NCBI GenBank assembly: GCA_000985875.1
Contig: CCRI01000017.1
Coordinates: forward strand, 1-64,000
Source: Neorhizobium galegae bv. officinalis
GTDB taxonomy: Bacteria > Pseudomonadota > Alphaproteobacteria > Rhizobiales > Rhizobiaceae
Direction of reading: 5' to 3'
Length of the DNA: 64,000 nt
Positions 32,412 through 41,054 of the stretch are shown here, piece after piece. The notes beneath the pieces were generated by a model, which was not told the DNA's origin, did not search any database, and worked only from the letters and a program-made list of their open reading frames with translations. Position numbers and translations under genes: made by a program. Each line of letters begins with the position of its first letter. The first letter of the stretch is position 1.

Positions 32412-33668
32412 TCAGATCCCCGTCAGCGCTTGGTTGATACCGGCGATGATCTCGGTTGCGGCATCCTTGGAGGATTGCTGGCCATAGGCGAAGGCTTCGA
32501 AATTGGTGTCGAAGACTTCCGTGACGCGCGGATGTTCGTTGAGCGGCGAGACGCCGGGGCTGGTCGGCTCCATCACCCGCTTGTAGGCTTCCAGCTGCAC
32601 CGGTTTGATCTTGCCTTCCTTGGTCAGCGTATCGAGCGCCGCCTTGCTGGACGGAATGCCGCGCGTCGCCCCCATGATCTTGACCGCTTCCGGGTCGTTG
32701 AGCAGGCAGTTGAGCACCTGGGCCGCGGCCTTAGGATCCTTGCTGTTCCTGGAGATCGAAAACAGCATGGAGGGCTTGCGGTAGACGCCATCGGTCTTTG
32801 CGCCCTCGATCGTCAACAGCTTGACGGGCACGAGCTCCTGGCCCTTTTCCATCGGCGTTGCGATCTTGCCGTAAGTGCTGTCCCACTGGTAGGTGCCGGC
32901 GACCTGGCCCTTTGCCCATTTCTGGTTTTCATGCAGCGGCGTATTGCCGCCGGCGGCGACCTGTTTCCAGCTCTCGATGACGCCCTTGTCGACCAGTGTC
33001 TTGTAGAATTCCAGGCCTTCGGCGAGTTCGGCTTCGCTCCAGGCGACCTTGTTGGTAGCCGGGTCGATCAGGTCCTTGCCGGTCTTCTGGGTGGTGCGCA
33101 GGATCACCATCAGGCGGGCGTCGAGAGCGGCGCCTTCGAAGGGATAATACTCCTTGCCGAGCTTTTCCTTCATCTTCGGCGCTGCGGCGATCAGCTCTTC
33201 CCAGGTTTTCGGGATCGGGATGCCGGCCTTGTCGTAAGTCGTCTTGTTGAACATGAAGACGCGGCCGGTGGTCGAGACGGAAATGCCGTTCAGCTTGCCC
33301 TTGACGGTGCCGCTGTCGAGATCCGGCTTCGACCACTGGCTGAGGTCGATGATGTCCTTGTACTGGTTCAGGTCGGCAAAGCCGTCGCCGTTCTTGGTGA
33401 ATAGGGGCAGCCAGGGCCAGTTCACCTGCATGATGTCGGCCTCTGTGCGGCCGGCGAGCTGCGTGGCGATCTTTTCCTGATGGCCCTGGAACCCGGTGAA
33501 TTCAGGCGCGATCGTGTGGCCGAATTTCCCGCCGCAGACCTTCAGGGCCTGCTGGGTTGCGACATGGCGATCGTCGCTGCCCCACCAGGACATGCGCAGA
33601 TCCGAAGCGAATGCGGTCGAAAGGCTGGTGGCGGCAAACAACGCCGCGGTCATGAACATGGTTCTCAT
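32412..33668 (-). CDS. Sugar ABC transporter substrate-binding protein (CUT1)
   Basis: Family 1 extracellular binding protein of 418 residues. The signal peptide is RTMFMTAALFAATSLSTAFA, with cleavage likely after AFA, followed by SDLRMSWWGSDDRH. Typical segments are MQVNWPWLPLFTKNG, NKTTYDKAGIPIPKTWEEL near 150 and RNSKDPKAAAQVLNCLLNDP near 310. ATG at 33668 follows GGGAGGAGCC. With the two permeases and the ATPase upstream it forms an importer of the TogMNAB kind; the pectin enzymes beside it suggest oligogalacturonides or unsaturated rhamnogalacturonides as ligand, by context only. Confidence 0.93.
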   Translation of the reverse strand: MRTMFMTAALFAATSLSTAFASDLRMSWWGSDDRHVATQQALKVCGGKFGHTIAPEFTGFQGHQEKIATQLAGRTEADIMQVNWPWLPLFTKNGDGFADLNQYKDIIDLSQWSKPDLDSGTVKGKLNGISVSTTGRVFMFNKTTYDKAGIPIPKTWEELIAAAPKMKEKLGKEYYPFEGAALDARLMVILRTTQKTGKDLIDPATNKVAWSEAELAEGLEFYKTLVDKGVIESWKQVAAGGNTPLHENQKWAKGQVAGTYQWDSTYGKIATPMEKGQELVPVKLLTIEGAKTDGVYRKPSMLFSISRNSKDPKAAAQVLNCLLNDPEAVKIMGATRGIPSSKAALDTLTKEGKIKPVQLEAYKRVMEPTSPGVSPLNEHPRVTEVFDTNFEAFAYGQQSSKDAATEIIAGINQALTGI

Positions 33669-33700
33669 TTTGGCTCCTCCCAAGTTGGAACGATGAAGTT

Positions 33701-34810
33701 TCAAATCGCCAGGCTGATATTCTCCCCGGACTGGCGGTCGAACAGATGCACTCCCTTCGGGTCCGGGCTCAGCCAGACCCAGTCGTCGCGAAGCGCGCCG
33801 CGGTCGTAGGACGCGGACGGCACCACGGCGATCAGGCGTTTCGGGCCGATGTCGACATAGAGGTAGACTTCGTGGCCCATGAACTCGATATGGGTAAGCT
33901 TGCCCTTGATGGTGCCGGGCGTTTCGGGCGCGACGATGCGCAGGTGCTGCGGCCGGATGCCGAGCGTGACGTGTTCGCTGCGGCCGGAAATCCGCTTGGT
34001 GAACTCGTCGCCGAGCACAATCACCTGCTCCGCTGCCCGCACGCTGTTTTCTCCTTCGAACGTGCCGTCGAGGAAATTCATTTCCGGGCTGCCGATGAAG
34101 CCCGCGACGAATGTATTGGCCGGGCGGCTGTAGAGCGTCACCGGATCGGCGACCTGCATGATGTGGCCGTCCCGCATGACGCAGATTCGGTCGCCCATGG
34201 TCATGGCTTCGGTCTGGTCGTGGGTAACGTAGATGACCGTCGCCTGCTGGCCGTCCGCCTTCAGGCGTTTGTGCAGGTCGGTGATGCGCACGCGCATCGA
34301 GGCCCGCAGCTTGGCGTCGAGGTTGGAGAGCGGCTCGTCGAACAGGAAGACCTGCGGTTTCTTGATCAGCGCCCGGCCGACCGCGACGCGCTGCGCCTGG
34401 CCGCCGGAGAGCTGTTTTGGAAGCCGGTCGAGCAAGGGGTCGATCTCGAGAAGATTGGAGACGTGCTGGGTGGCCTGTTCGATCTCGGCGGCCGGGCGGC
34501 GCTTCAGCCGCATGCTGAAGGAGAGGTTCTTGCGCACCTTCATATGCGGATAGAGCGCGTAGTTCTGGAAGACCATGGATATGCCGCGGTCGCCCGGCGT
34601 CTTGTCGTTGACCAGCTCGCCGCCGATACGGATCTCGCCGCCGGTCACCCGTTCCAGCCCGGCGATCATGCGAAGCGTGGTGGACTTGGCGCAGCCGGAC
34701 GGGCCGACCAGCACCATGAACTCGCCGTCTTCGACATCGAGGTTGATGCCATGCACGGCGCGGAACGAACCGTAGTCCTTTTCGAGGTTTCTCAGTTGAA
34801 GACGCGCCAT
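33701..34810 (-). CDS. CUT1 sugar ABC transporter ATPase (UgpC/MsmK type)
   Basis: ATPase of 369 residues. Walker A is GPSGCAKSTT near 37-46, with alanine where many have glycine, a variant common in this branch. The Q-loop is VFQNYALYPHM, the signature LSGGQAQRVAVGRAL near 135, Walker B VFLFDEPLSNLD near 155 and the switch histidine in YVTHDQTEAMTMGD. The C-terminal 130 residues form the OB-fold (TOBE) regulatory domain. It energises the importer encoded by its neighbours; it starts 4 bases after the permease stop. Confidence 0.95.
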   Translation of the reverse strand: MARLQLRNLEKDYGSFRAVHGINLDVEDGEFMVLVGPSGCAKSTTLRMIAGLERVTGGEIRIGGELVNDKTPGDRGISMVFQNYALYPHMKVRKNLSFSMRLKRRPAAEIEQATQHVSNLLEIDPLLDRLPKQLSGGQAQRVAVGRALIKKPQVFLFDEPLSNLDAKLRASMRVRITDLHKRLKADGQQATVIYVTHDQTEAMTMGDRICVMRDGHIMQVADPVTLYSRPANTFVAGFIGSPEMNFLDGTFEGENSVRAAEQVIVLGDEFTKRISGRSEHVTLGIRPQHLRIVAPETPGTIKGKLTHIEFMGHEVYLYVDIGPKRLIAVVPSASYDRGALRDDWVWLSPDPKGVHLFDRQSGENISLAI

Positions 34811-34814
34811 GTGA

Positions 34815-35723
34815 CTATCCTTTGATCCCGCCGGAGGAGATCCCGTCGATGAAATATTTCTGGGCGAGGAAGAAGACCGCGAGTGCCGGTGCCAGCGACA
34901 GGACCGACATCGCCAGGACCCGGTTCCATTCGAAGGCTTCGGTTGTGTCGATCGACAGTTTGAGCGCCAGCGAGATCGGGTACTTGTCGACCGAGGAGAT
35001 GTAGATCAGGGGCCCTAGGAAGTCGTTCATCGTCCACATGAACTGGAACAGGCAGACCGAGATCAGCGCCGGCATCAGAAGCGGCACGACGATGAAGATC
35101 AGCGTCTGCCAGGTGGTGGCTCCGTCGACCCGGGCTGCCTCCTCCATGTCGCGCGGAATGGCGCGCAGGAACTGCACCAGCATGAAGACGAAGAAGGCAT
35201 CGCCCGCGAGCGCCGAGGGCACCCAGAGCGGCAGATAGCTGTCGAGCCAGCCGAGATCGCGGAAGATCAGGTATTGCGGAATGCGAGTAACGACGTTCGG
35301 CAGGAGCAGCGTCGCGATCAGCGCTGAAAACAGCACCTTCTTGAAGGGGAAATCGAAGCGGGCAAAGCCATAGGCGACCGCCGTGCAGGAAATCGCCGTG
35401 CCGATCACCTTCGGGATGACGATCCACAGCGTGTTGACGAAGAACGTTCCGAAGGAATAGGGCGTCGAGGTCTTCCAGCCCTTGATATAGCCGTCGAGCG
35501 TCGGGCTCTCCGGCCAGAAGCCGGGATTTGCGAAAATCTCCGAATTGGTCTTGAACGACGCCCCGATCAGCCAGATCAGCGGATAGAGCATCAGCAGCCC
35601 GACCCCGGTCAGCAGAGCGTAACGCAGCGCGGCATTAAAACGGTGCCGACGCGTTTCGCGGCTGCGGGCGATGTCGATGTCGCGGGCGGCTGGCGAGTTC
35701 TGAGAGAGGATGTGATCGGTCAT
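34815..35723 (-). CDS. CUT1 sugar ABC permease, MalG-like
   Basis: Inner-membrane permease of 302 residues with six membrane segments; the N-terminal 30 residues are cytoplasmic and arginine-rich. The EAA loop is MEEAARVDGATTWQTLIFIV near 205. It ends PRHKYFIDGISSGGIKG-like, the usual MalG C-terminus (KYFIDGISSGGIKG is seen). It pairs with the permease encoded 3 bases upstream. Confidence 0.94.
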   Translation of the reverse strand: MTDHILSQNSPAARDIDIARSRETRRHRFNAALRYALLTGVGLLMLYPLIWLIGASFKTNSEIFANPGFWPESPTLDGYIKGWKTSTPYSFGTFFVNTLWIVIPKVIGTAISCTAVAYGFARFDFPFKKVLFSALIATLLLPNVVTRIPQYLIFRDLGWLDSYLPLWVPSALAGDAFFVFMLVQFLRAIPRDMEEAARVDGATTWQTLIFIVVPLLMPALISVCLFQFMWTMNDFLGPLIYISSVDKYPISLALKLSIDTTEAFEWNRVLAMSVLSLAPALAVFFLAQKYFIDGISSGGIKG

Positions 35724-35726
35724 GGG

Positions 35727-36611
35727 TCAGCTCCTCTTGTCGCCGGCGTAATAGACCCAGTGACGCGAAGACCAGAAGGCGACGAGGGTGAGGGCCATGA
35801 TGATGAGGAACAGGACCCAGGCGATAGCCGAGGCGTAACCCATGTCGAAGCGCTTGAAGGCCTCGTCATAGATGTAGATCGGCAGGAGATAGGTGGATTT
35901 CAAAGGCCCCCCTTGGGTGATGATGTAGGGTCCGTTGAACTCCTGGAAGGCCTGGACCATCTGCATGATCAGATTGAAGAAGATGACAGGCGTGATCAGC
36001 GGCAGGGTGATGTAGACGAAGCTCGTCCATTTGCCGGCGCCGTCGATCGAGGCGGCCTCGTAGAGCGTCTTGTCGATGCTCTGGAGCGCGGCAAGGAAGA
36101 TCACCATGGCCGAACCGAACTGCCAGAGGCGCAACAGCGTGATGGTGAACAGCGCATTGGTCGGGTCGCCGAACCAGTTGACCGGCTCGAAACCCAGCAG
36201 GGCAAGGCCCATGTTGACGAGGCCGACATCGGCGAAGATGTAGCGCCACAGGACCGCGATGGCGATCGAACCGCCAAGGATCGACGGCACGTAATAGGCC
36301 GTCCTGAAAACGTTGATGAATTTCAGCTTGTAATTGAGGATCACCGCCATGAAGAGCGCGAAAGCGAGCTTCAACGGCACCGTCATGAACACGTAGACCA
36401 GCGTGACCCAGAGCGATTTGCGGAACGTCCGGTCGTTGGTGAACAGCCGGATATAGTTCTGCAGACCTGTGAAGACCGGCTCGTTCATCAGGTTGTAGTT
36501 GGTGAAGCTCAGATAGAGCGACGCGAGGAAGGGCAGGGCGGTGAAAACCAGAAGCCCGATGATGAAGGGCGACAGATAGATAAGCCCAAGGAACCTGTTG
36601 TCGCCGCTCAT
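35727..36611 (-). CDS. CUT1 sugar ABC permease, MalF-like
   Basis: Permease of 294 residues beginning RFLGLIYLSPFIIGLLVF after a short cytoplasmic tail. It has six membrane segments, the YSPSILGG-type segment seen as YYVPSILGGSIAIAVLW near 105 and the EAA loop YEAASIDGAGKWTSFVYI near 190. Its ATG overlaps the stop of the 50-residue open frame upstream (ATGA), suggesting coupled translation. Confidence 0.94.
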   Translation of the reverse strand: MSGDNRFLGLIYLSPFIIGLLVFTALPFLASLYLSFTNYNLMNEPVFTGLQNYIRLFTNDRTFRKSLWVTLVYVFMTVPLKLAFALFMAVILNYKLKFINVFRTAYYVPSILGGSIAIAVLWRYIFADVGLVNMGLALLGFEPVNWFGDPTNALFTITLLRLWQFGSAMVIFLAALQSIDKTLYEAASIDGAGKWTSFVYITLPLITPVIFFNLIMQMVQAFQEFNGPYIITQGGPLKSTYLLPIYIYDEAFKRFDMGYASAIAWVLFLIIMALTLVAFWSSRHWVYYAGDKRS

Positions 36612-36760
36612 GCCGCCCGCCCCAGTCTGGCGTGGAGCCGGGCATGGGCAGCGGGGGTTCCGTCATAGGCAAGGTCGCCCATGAGTTTCGTCGCCCAGTT
36701 GAGCGTGCCGCCGTCGATATAGGCGGCATTGAACGAAGAGACACTTCCTTTATTGTGCAT
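36608..36760 (-). CDS. Small unknown protein coupled to the sugar transporter operon
   Basis: A 50-codon frame from ATG 36760 (AGAGG upstream) to a TGA that overlaps the permease start codon as ATGA. The product has SVSSFNAAYIDGGTLNWATK in the middle and a basic end AAHARLHARLGRAA. It has no membrane segment or signal. Its place as first gene of the operon and the tight overlap suggest it is translated, perhaps mainly to couple ribosomes into the permease gene. The frame is open upstream to 36886, but the longer form has no good start. No family is recognised. Confidence 0.5.
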   Translation of the reverse strand: MHNKGSVSSFNAAYIDGGTLNWATKLMGDLAYDGTPAAHARLHARLGRAA

Positions 36761-36925
36761 CGCAACCTCTGGCACTTCGATCTCCGGACCCACCTGATCC
36801 ATCAGGTTTGCGAGAAAGAAGCGCCATTTCCTCCCATTTCCGTCTCTGACATGTTGAGATATCAGCTCCCACGCTGATATTCTCACTTTGGCAGTCAGAT
36901 CAAATCGACAAATTCGGGGAAAAGG

Positions 36926-37834
36926 ATGGAGAAAATTGAAGGTAGCGTTCTGTCTGCGATTCCGATGAACGCGATGGCGTTGACGCTGACGCGTTCAACC
37001 ATAAGGATGCAGCACTCGCATACCTGGGGCGTGGACAAATCGAACAGCGTGCATGACCTGATCATCTGTCTGACGGGCTCGGCGCGATATGAGGTCGGGG
37101 GCGAGACAATCGACATGGCGCCGGGCAGGGCGATGCTCCTGCCTGCAAATACGTGGTTTTCCGGCCATTCGACCTCGCGGGAAGCCTATACCGGGATTGC
37201 CCAGCATTTCACGCTCGACCTCTTCGGGCGGCTCGACCTGATCGCCCAGATGAACCTGAAACACGCCGTTACGCTCGCACGCTGGGAAATGATGGAGCCG
37301 CTGACGCGTTATTACCACGACAATTCGCCGCCCTATTCGACCACGCTGCTTCAGCATCACCTCTTCATGTTCCTGCTGATCGAATTCATCGAACAGGCCC
37401 ATACCGGCTGGAGGGAGCAGTCGGTCGGCAACGTCAACAATCCGGATGCGCTCTCCTTTTCGGTCATGGTGGCGGCGAGCCAGATCGCGGCCGATCCGCT
37501 GGGCGAGGAGATCGTCGCAAGAACGATCAAATCGGCGCCCTATAATCCGGATTACTTCAAGCGGGAGTTCCGAAAGCGGGTTGGCTGGACGCCCGACAAG
37601 TTCCAGGAATTCAAGCGGATGGAGCGGGCCATGGGCCTGATGGCCGGCGGTTGTACGGTGAAGCGCGCCGCCGAGCTTTCCGGCTATACGGACGCCTACT
37701 ACTTCTCCCGCATGTTCAAGCGCTATATCGGCATCAGCCCGCAGGGCTATCAGCAGTCAGAAAAGCGCAGCCGTGAAGGCGCCTTCCCGAGGGGCGAGGA
37801 GGACGGCCAGCTGATCTATCCGCTGACGCGCTGA
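36926..37834 (+). CDS. AraC family transcriptional regulator
   Basis: Regulator of 302 residues with an N-terminal cupin-like sensing domain (VHDLIICLTGSARYEVGGE, then MAPGRAMLLPANTWF) and a C-terminal pair of helix-turn-helices at about 190-285: HTH1 around EEIVARTIKSAPYNPDYFKR, HTH2 in VKRAAELSGYTDAYYFSRMF. It is divergent from the pectin transporter operon with a 165-base gap to the first small gene, so it most likely activates that operon in response to a pectin-derived sugar. Confidence 0.93.
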   Translation: MEKIEGSVLSAIPMNAMALTLTRSTIRMQHSHTWGVDKSNSVHDLIICLTGSARYEVGGETIDMAPGRAMLLPANTWFSGHSTSREAYTGIAQHFTLDLFGRLDLIAQMNLKHAVTLARWEMMEPLTRYYHDNSPPYSTTLLQHHLFMFLLIEFIEQAHTGWREQSVGNVNNPDALSFSVMVAASQIAADPLGEEIVARTIKSAPYNPDYFKREFRKRVGWTPDKFQEFKRMERAMGLMAGGCTVKRAAELSGYTDAYYFSRMFKRYIGISPQGYQQSEKRSREGAFPRGEEDGQLIYPLTR

Positions 37835-37865
37835 AGAGGCCGGATGGGCTTGGCGGCAAACACCC

Positions 37866-37943
37866 GCGACCGCCGATCAGGTACTTGGTGGGCCAATAGC
37901 TGTTCTCGAAGGCGCGCCAGGTCTTGCAAACCGCAACGAGCGC
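37866..37943 (-). pseudogene. Short remnant of a redoxin-type (thioredoxin-fold) gene
   Basis: On the minus strand the segment TWRAFENSYWPTKYLIGGRG can be read with no start codon or domain around it. It matches the 'W..F.N.YWP..YLID..G' segment that follows the active-site half of redoxin proteins of the DipZ/NHL type. Only about 26 codons remain, in the 170-base gap between the araC-type and panE-type genes, so it is a gene fossil. Confidence 0.45.
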
Positions 37944-38006
37944 GCGTTAGGCAATGTGGGATATAGCGCTCGCGGGAATGCGGGCGTTTTTGGAAGGACT
38001 TTGGAC

Positions 38007-39026
38007 ATGAGCCAGCCAATTCTGATCTGGGGCGCCGGCGCGATCGGCGGCACGCTGGGTGCGGCTTTCATCCGCGCCGGCGAGGACGTGATCTTCGTCG
38101 ACAACGTCAAGGATCATGTCGATGCGATCAATGAGAAGGGACTGAAGATCGTCGGTCCGATCTTCGAAGATACCGTCCAGGCCAGAGCCTATCTGCCGGA
38201 AGAGCTGGAAGGCGCGTATCAACGGACTTTCCTTTGTGTCAAAGCTCATCATACGGAGGCGGCGGCAAGGTCTCTCGTCCAGCATCTCCCCGCCGACGGA
38301 TATGTGGTTTCCGCCCAGAACGGGCTCAACGAGCGAGTGATTGCCCGTATCGTCGGGGAACATCGCGTCATCGGCTGCTTCGTCAATTTCGAGTCGGATT
38401 ATCTGGAGCCGGGCGTCGTGCAGTATGGCGGCCATGGCGCAGTGGTGATCGGCGAACTCGACGGGCGTTTCACGGAGCGGGCCGAGGATATCTACCAGCT
38501 GATGCGGCAGGTCGAGCCGAAGGCTCTGATCACCAGCAATATCTGGGGCTTTTTGTGGGGCAAGCTCATCTACGGCGCACTGCTGTTCGGCACAGCTCTC
38601 ACCAATGACAGCATTGCCGATGTACTCGAAAATCCGATCGCCCGCCCGGTTCTGCGCCGGCTTGCGCTGGAAGTGGCGACGGTGGCGGCTATCAACAACA
38701 TCCGGCCGGAAGCCTTCGATGGATTCGATCCGTCCGCCTTCGGGCCGCTGGCTTCACCGCAGCAGACCGAGACGTCTTTCGATGACATGGTGGCGCAGAA
38801 CCGCAGGTCGGCAAGATCGCATTCCGGCATCTGGCGCGATCTCGCGGTGCGCAAACGCAAGACCGAGGTGGAAGCACAGGTGATGCCGGTCGTCGAGATC
38901 GGCAGGGAATCGCGCGTTCCGACGCCGCTTGCCTCACGCCTGATCGAGATGATCCACGAGATCGAGGACGGCAAGCGCCCGCTCGACATGGCCAATCTCG
39001 AAGAGCTGGCGAATGCGGCGGCATGA
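38007..39026 (+). CDS. 2-dehydropantoate 2-reductase family protein
   Basis: ApbA/PanE-like protein of 339 residues. The dinucleotide fold is ILIWGAGAIGGTLGAAFIRA at 5-24, followed by FLCVKAHHTEAAAR near 80 and SAQNGLNERVIARIVG near 105; the C-terminal domain has the lysine-bearing WGKLIYGALLFGTALTND segment near 180-200, typical of the family. The enzyme reduces 2-ketopantoate with NADPH in pantothenate synthesis, but many paralogues in sugar loci act on other 2-keto acids. ATG 38007 follows GGAAGGAC. It follows the AraC regulator on the same strand. A role in keto-sugar-acid metabolism is possible. Confidence 0.87.
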   Translation: MSQPILIWGAGAIGGTLGAAFIRAGEDVIFVDNVKDHVDAINEKGLKIVGPIFEDTVQARAYLPEELEGAYQRTFLCVKAHHTEAAARSLVQHLPADGYVVSAQNGLNERVIARIVGEHRVIGCFVNFESDYLEPGVVQYGGHGAVVIGELDGRFTERAEDIYQLMRQVEPKALITSNIWGFLWGKLIYGALLFGTALTNDSIADVLENPIARPVLRRLALEVATVAAINNIRPEAFDGFDPSAFGPLASPQQTETSFDDMVAQNRRSARSHSGIWRDLAVRKRKTEVEAQVMPVVEIGRESRVPTPLASRLIEMIHEIEDGKRPLDMANLEELANAAA

Positions 39027-39053
39027 ACATCTCGTTCGACGGCAAGCTGGGGC

Positions 39054-41054
39054 TCATCTCGATTTCGCAATCTGCCAGAGAAAAAACGGACCTCCGACGA
39101 GGGCGACCAGCAGGCCGACAGGCACTTGCCAGGGAAAGATGATGGACCGGCCGAGCCAGTCGGCGATCACCATTGTGACGCCGCCGAGGAACGCACTTAC
39201 GAAAAGCTGAGGCAGCGGCCGATGATAGCCGAGATAGTCGGCGGCACGTGGCGCGATCAGCCCGATGAAACTCAACGGCCCGACAAACACGGTTGCAGCA
39301 GCCGCGCAGAGTCCGGCCGTGAGAAGGATGGAGAGCCGCACGGTCTTCAACGGAATGCCGAGCGACATCGAGGTCGCTTGGCCGAGCGGCAGGATTTCCA
39401 ACCAGCGCGCCATGAGCGGTGAACCGGCCAGGATGACGAGCAAGATGCAGCCCGCCGTTGCCGCATCGCCCAGGGTCGCCCGATAGGTGGAACCGGAGAG
39501 CCAGGCGAGCAGAAAATCGATGCGCGGATCGCCGCTTGCCAGCACGAGCGCGGCAAGCCCCGTGCCGATGGCTGACAAGGAAATGCCCGCAAGAAGGATA
39601 TGGTCGGGCGAAAATAATGTCCTTTCGGCCATCAGCACGATTGCCCCGAGCGTCAGCAATGCGCCGGCCGTCGCGGCCAGGATCATGTTCGTCCGGTCGA
39701 GTTGGATGCCGATCAGAAACAGTACAATGATGCCAATCGCAGCCCCTGAAGATATGCCGAGGACCTCCGGCGAAGCCATGGGATTACCTGTCATGCGCTG
39801 TATCAGCGTACCGGAGACGGCAAGGATCGCGCCCGCCGACAGCGCCACCGATGCGCGCGGCAGGCGTAGCGGCAGGAAGGTCGCAAGTTCGGCTGCGGAA
39901 GCCCAGTGCCACCCATCGACGCCGCGCGCGAAAAACAGGCTGAGGGCGATCGTCACGGCCATTGCGGCTATCGCCGCAAACGGCATCCACCAGCGGATCA
40001 CGTGGCGAGGCGACGCAATGTCGGATCCGCCTTGCGTCGGCATGATTGCCCGCATGCGCGGCAGAGATAAGAGAAGCAGTGGAGCGCCGATCAGCGCTGT
40101 CGCCGTGCCTGTCGGCACTTCTTCCGGCAGCGGCAGAACCTGCACGAGCTGGTCGGTGAACCAGAGGAGCAATGCGCCGCCGACTGATGCCAAAACCATC
40201 CGCGGCGCAAAACTGCGCGCGCCGAGCACCCCTGCGATATGCGGCGCTGCAAGGCCGACGAAACCAATGACGCCGACCGCGGCAACGACGGCAGCACTCA
40301 GCCAGACGGCGACGGCCAGACCGGCCAGCCGGAGTACCGCGGGGGAAAACCCGAGGCTGCGGGTGCTTTCGTCATCCAGTTCGAGAATGCGCATCGGCCG
40401 GATCAGGCTTGTCGCAAGGGCGAATCCGATCAGCAGCTTGACCGAAAGGTTCGCCATCACGGCGGTGCCATTCTGGATGAGGGATCCCGTCTGCCAGATA
40501 AAAAGCTCCGTCATATAGTCGCGATCGAGCACGACGAGGAGCGCGCTTGCCGAGCCACAGACCAGGCTGACGACGAGGCCTGCGAGCACCAGCGAAACGG
40601 GCGAGAGATGCCGGCGCCAGGCGATCAGGACGACCGCCGCCGTCGCCAGCGCGCCGCCTCCGATCGCCACCAGTTCGCGGCCGGTCTCCAGCAGGGATGG
40701 TGCAAGGATGGCGGCTGTGCCGAGCGCCAGGTTGGCACCGGCTGCCGTGCCGACGGTTGCGGGTTCGGCGAGCGGATTGCGGAGGGACTGCTGGAAGATC
40801 GTCCCCGCAAGACCGAGCGCTGCGCCGGCAACGATGCTGACGATGACACGGGGAAGGGCGGAGTGATGGAATAACAACTGCGCGACATCGGTCATGTCAG
40901 GTGCAATCAGTGCGCTCCACCAGAGGTTCAATGGCAGCAGTTCGGCAAGCCGAAGCGAGGTCAGGAAAAGGCAAAGACCGGCAAATGCCAGGAGGGCAAG
41001 GATGGCGAACGGTCGTGATCTCCGATCCGGCGAAGTCCGCAAGCCGGTTATCAT
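39054..41054 (-). CDS. fhuB: Fe3+-siderophore ABC permease, double-length (FhuB type)
   Basis: Permease of 666 residues made of two homologous halves of about 330 residues, each with about ten membrane segments, as in FhuB. Each half has the FecCD motif: in the first GAALGLAGTIFQQSLRNPLAEP and then VGFVGLAAPHIAG; in the second AGAILAVSGTLIQRMTGNPMA-like and GPLSFIGLIAPRAAD. The ATG at 41054 overlaps the stop of the binding-protein gene (ATGA). Double-length permeases of this kind import hydroxamate siderophores, here probably the ligand of the TonB receptor upstream. Confidence 0.93.
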   Translation of the reverse strand: MITGLRTSPDRRSRPFAILALLAFAGLCLFLTSLRLAELLPLNLWWSALIAPDMTDVAQLLFHHSALPRVIVSIVAGAALGLAGTIFQQSLRNPLAEPATVGTAAGANLALGTAAILAPSLLETGRELVAIGGGALATAAVVLIAWRRHLSPVSLVLAGLVVSLVCGSASALLVVLDRDYMTELFIWQTGSLIQNGTAVMANLSVKLLIGFALATSLIRPMRILELDDESTRSLGFSPAVLRLAGLAVAVWLSAAVVAAVGVIGFVGLAAPHIAGVLGARSFAPRMVLASVGGALLLWFTDQLVQVLPLPEEVPTGTATALIGAPLLLLSLPRMRAIMPTQGGSDIASPRHVIRWWMPFAAIAAMAVTIALSLFFARGVDGWHWASAAELATFLPLRLPRASVALSAGAILAVSGTLIQRMTGNPMASPEVLGISSGAAIGIIVLFLIGIQLDRTNMILAATAGALLTLGAIVLMAERTLFSPDHILLAGISLSAIGTGLAALVLASGDPRIDFLLAWLSGSTYRATLGDAATAGCILLVILAGSPLMARWLEILPLGQATSMSLGIPLKTVRLSILLTAGLCAAAATVFVGPLSFIGLIAPRAADYLGYHRPLPQLFVSAFLGGVTMVIADWLGRSIIFPWQVPVGLLVALVGGPFFLWQIAKSR

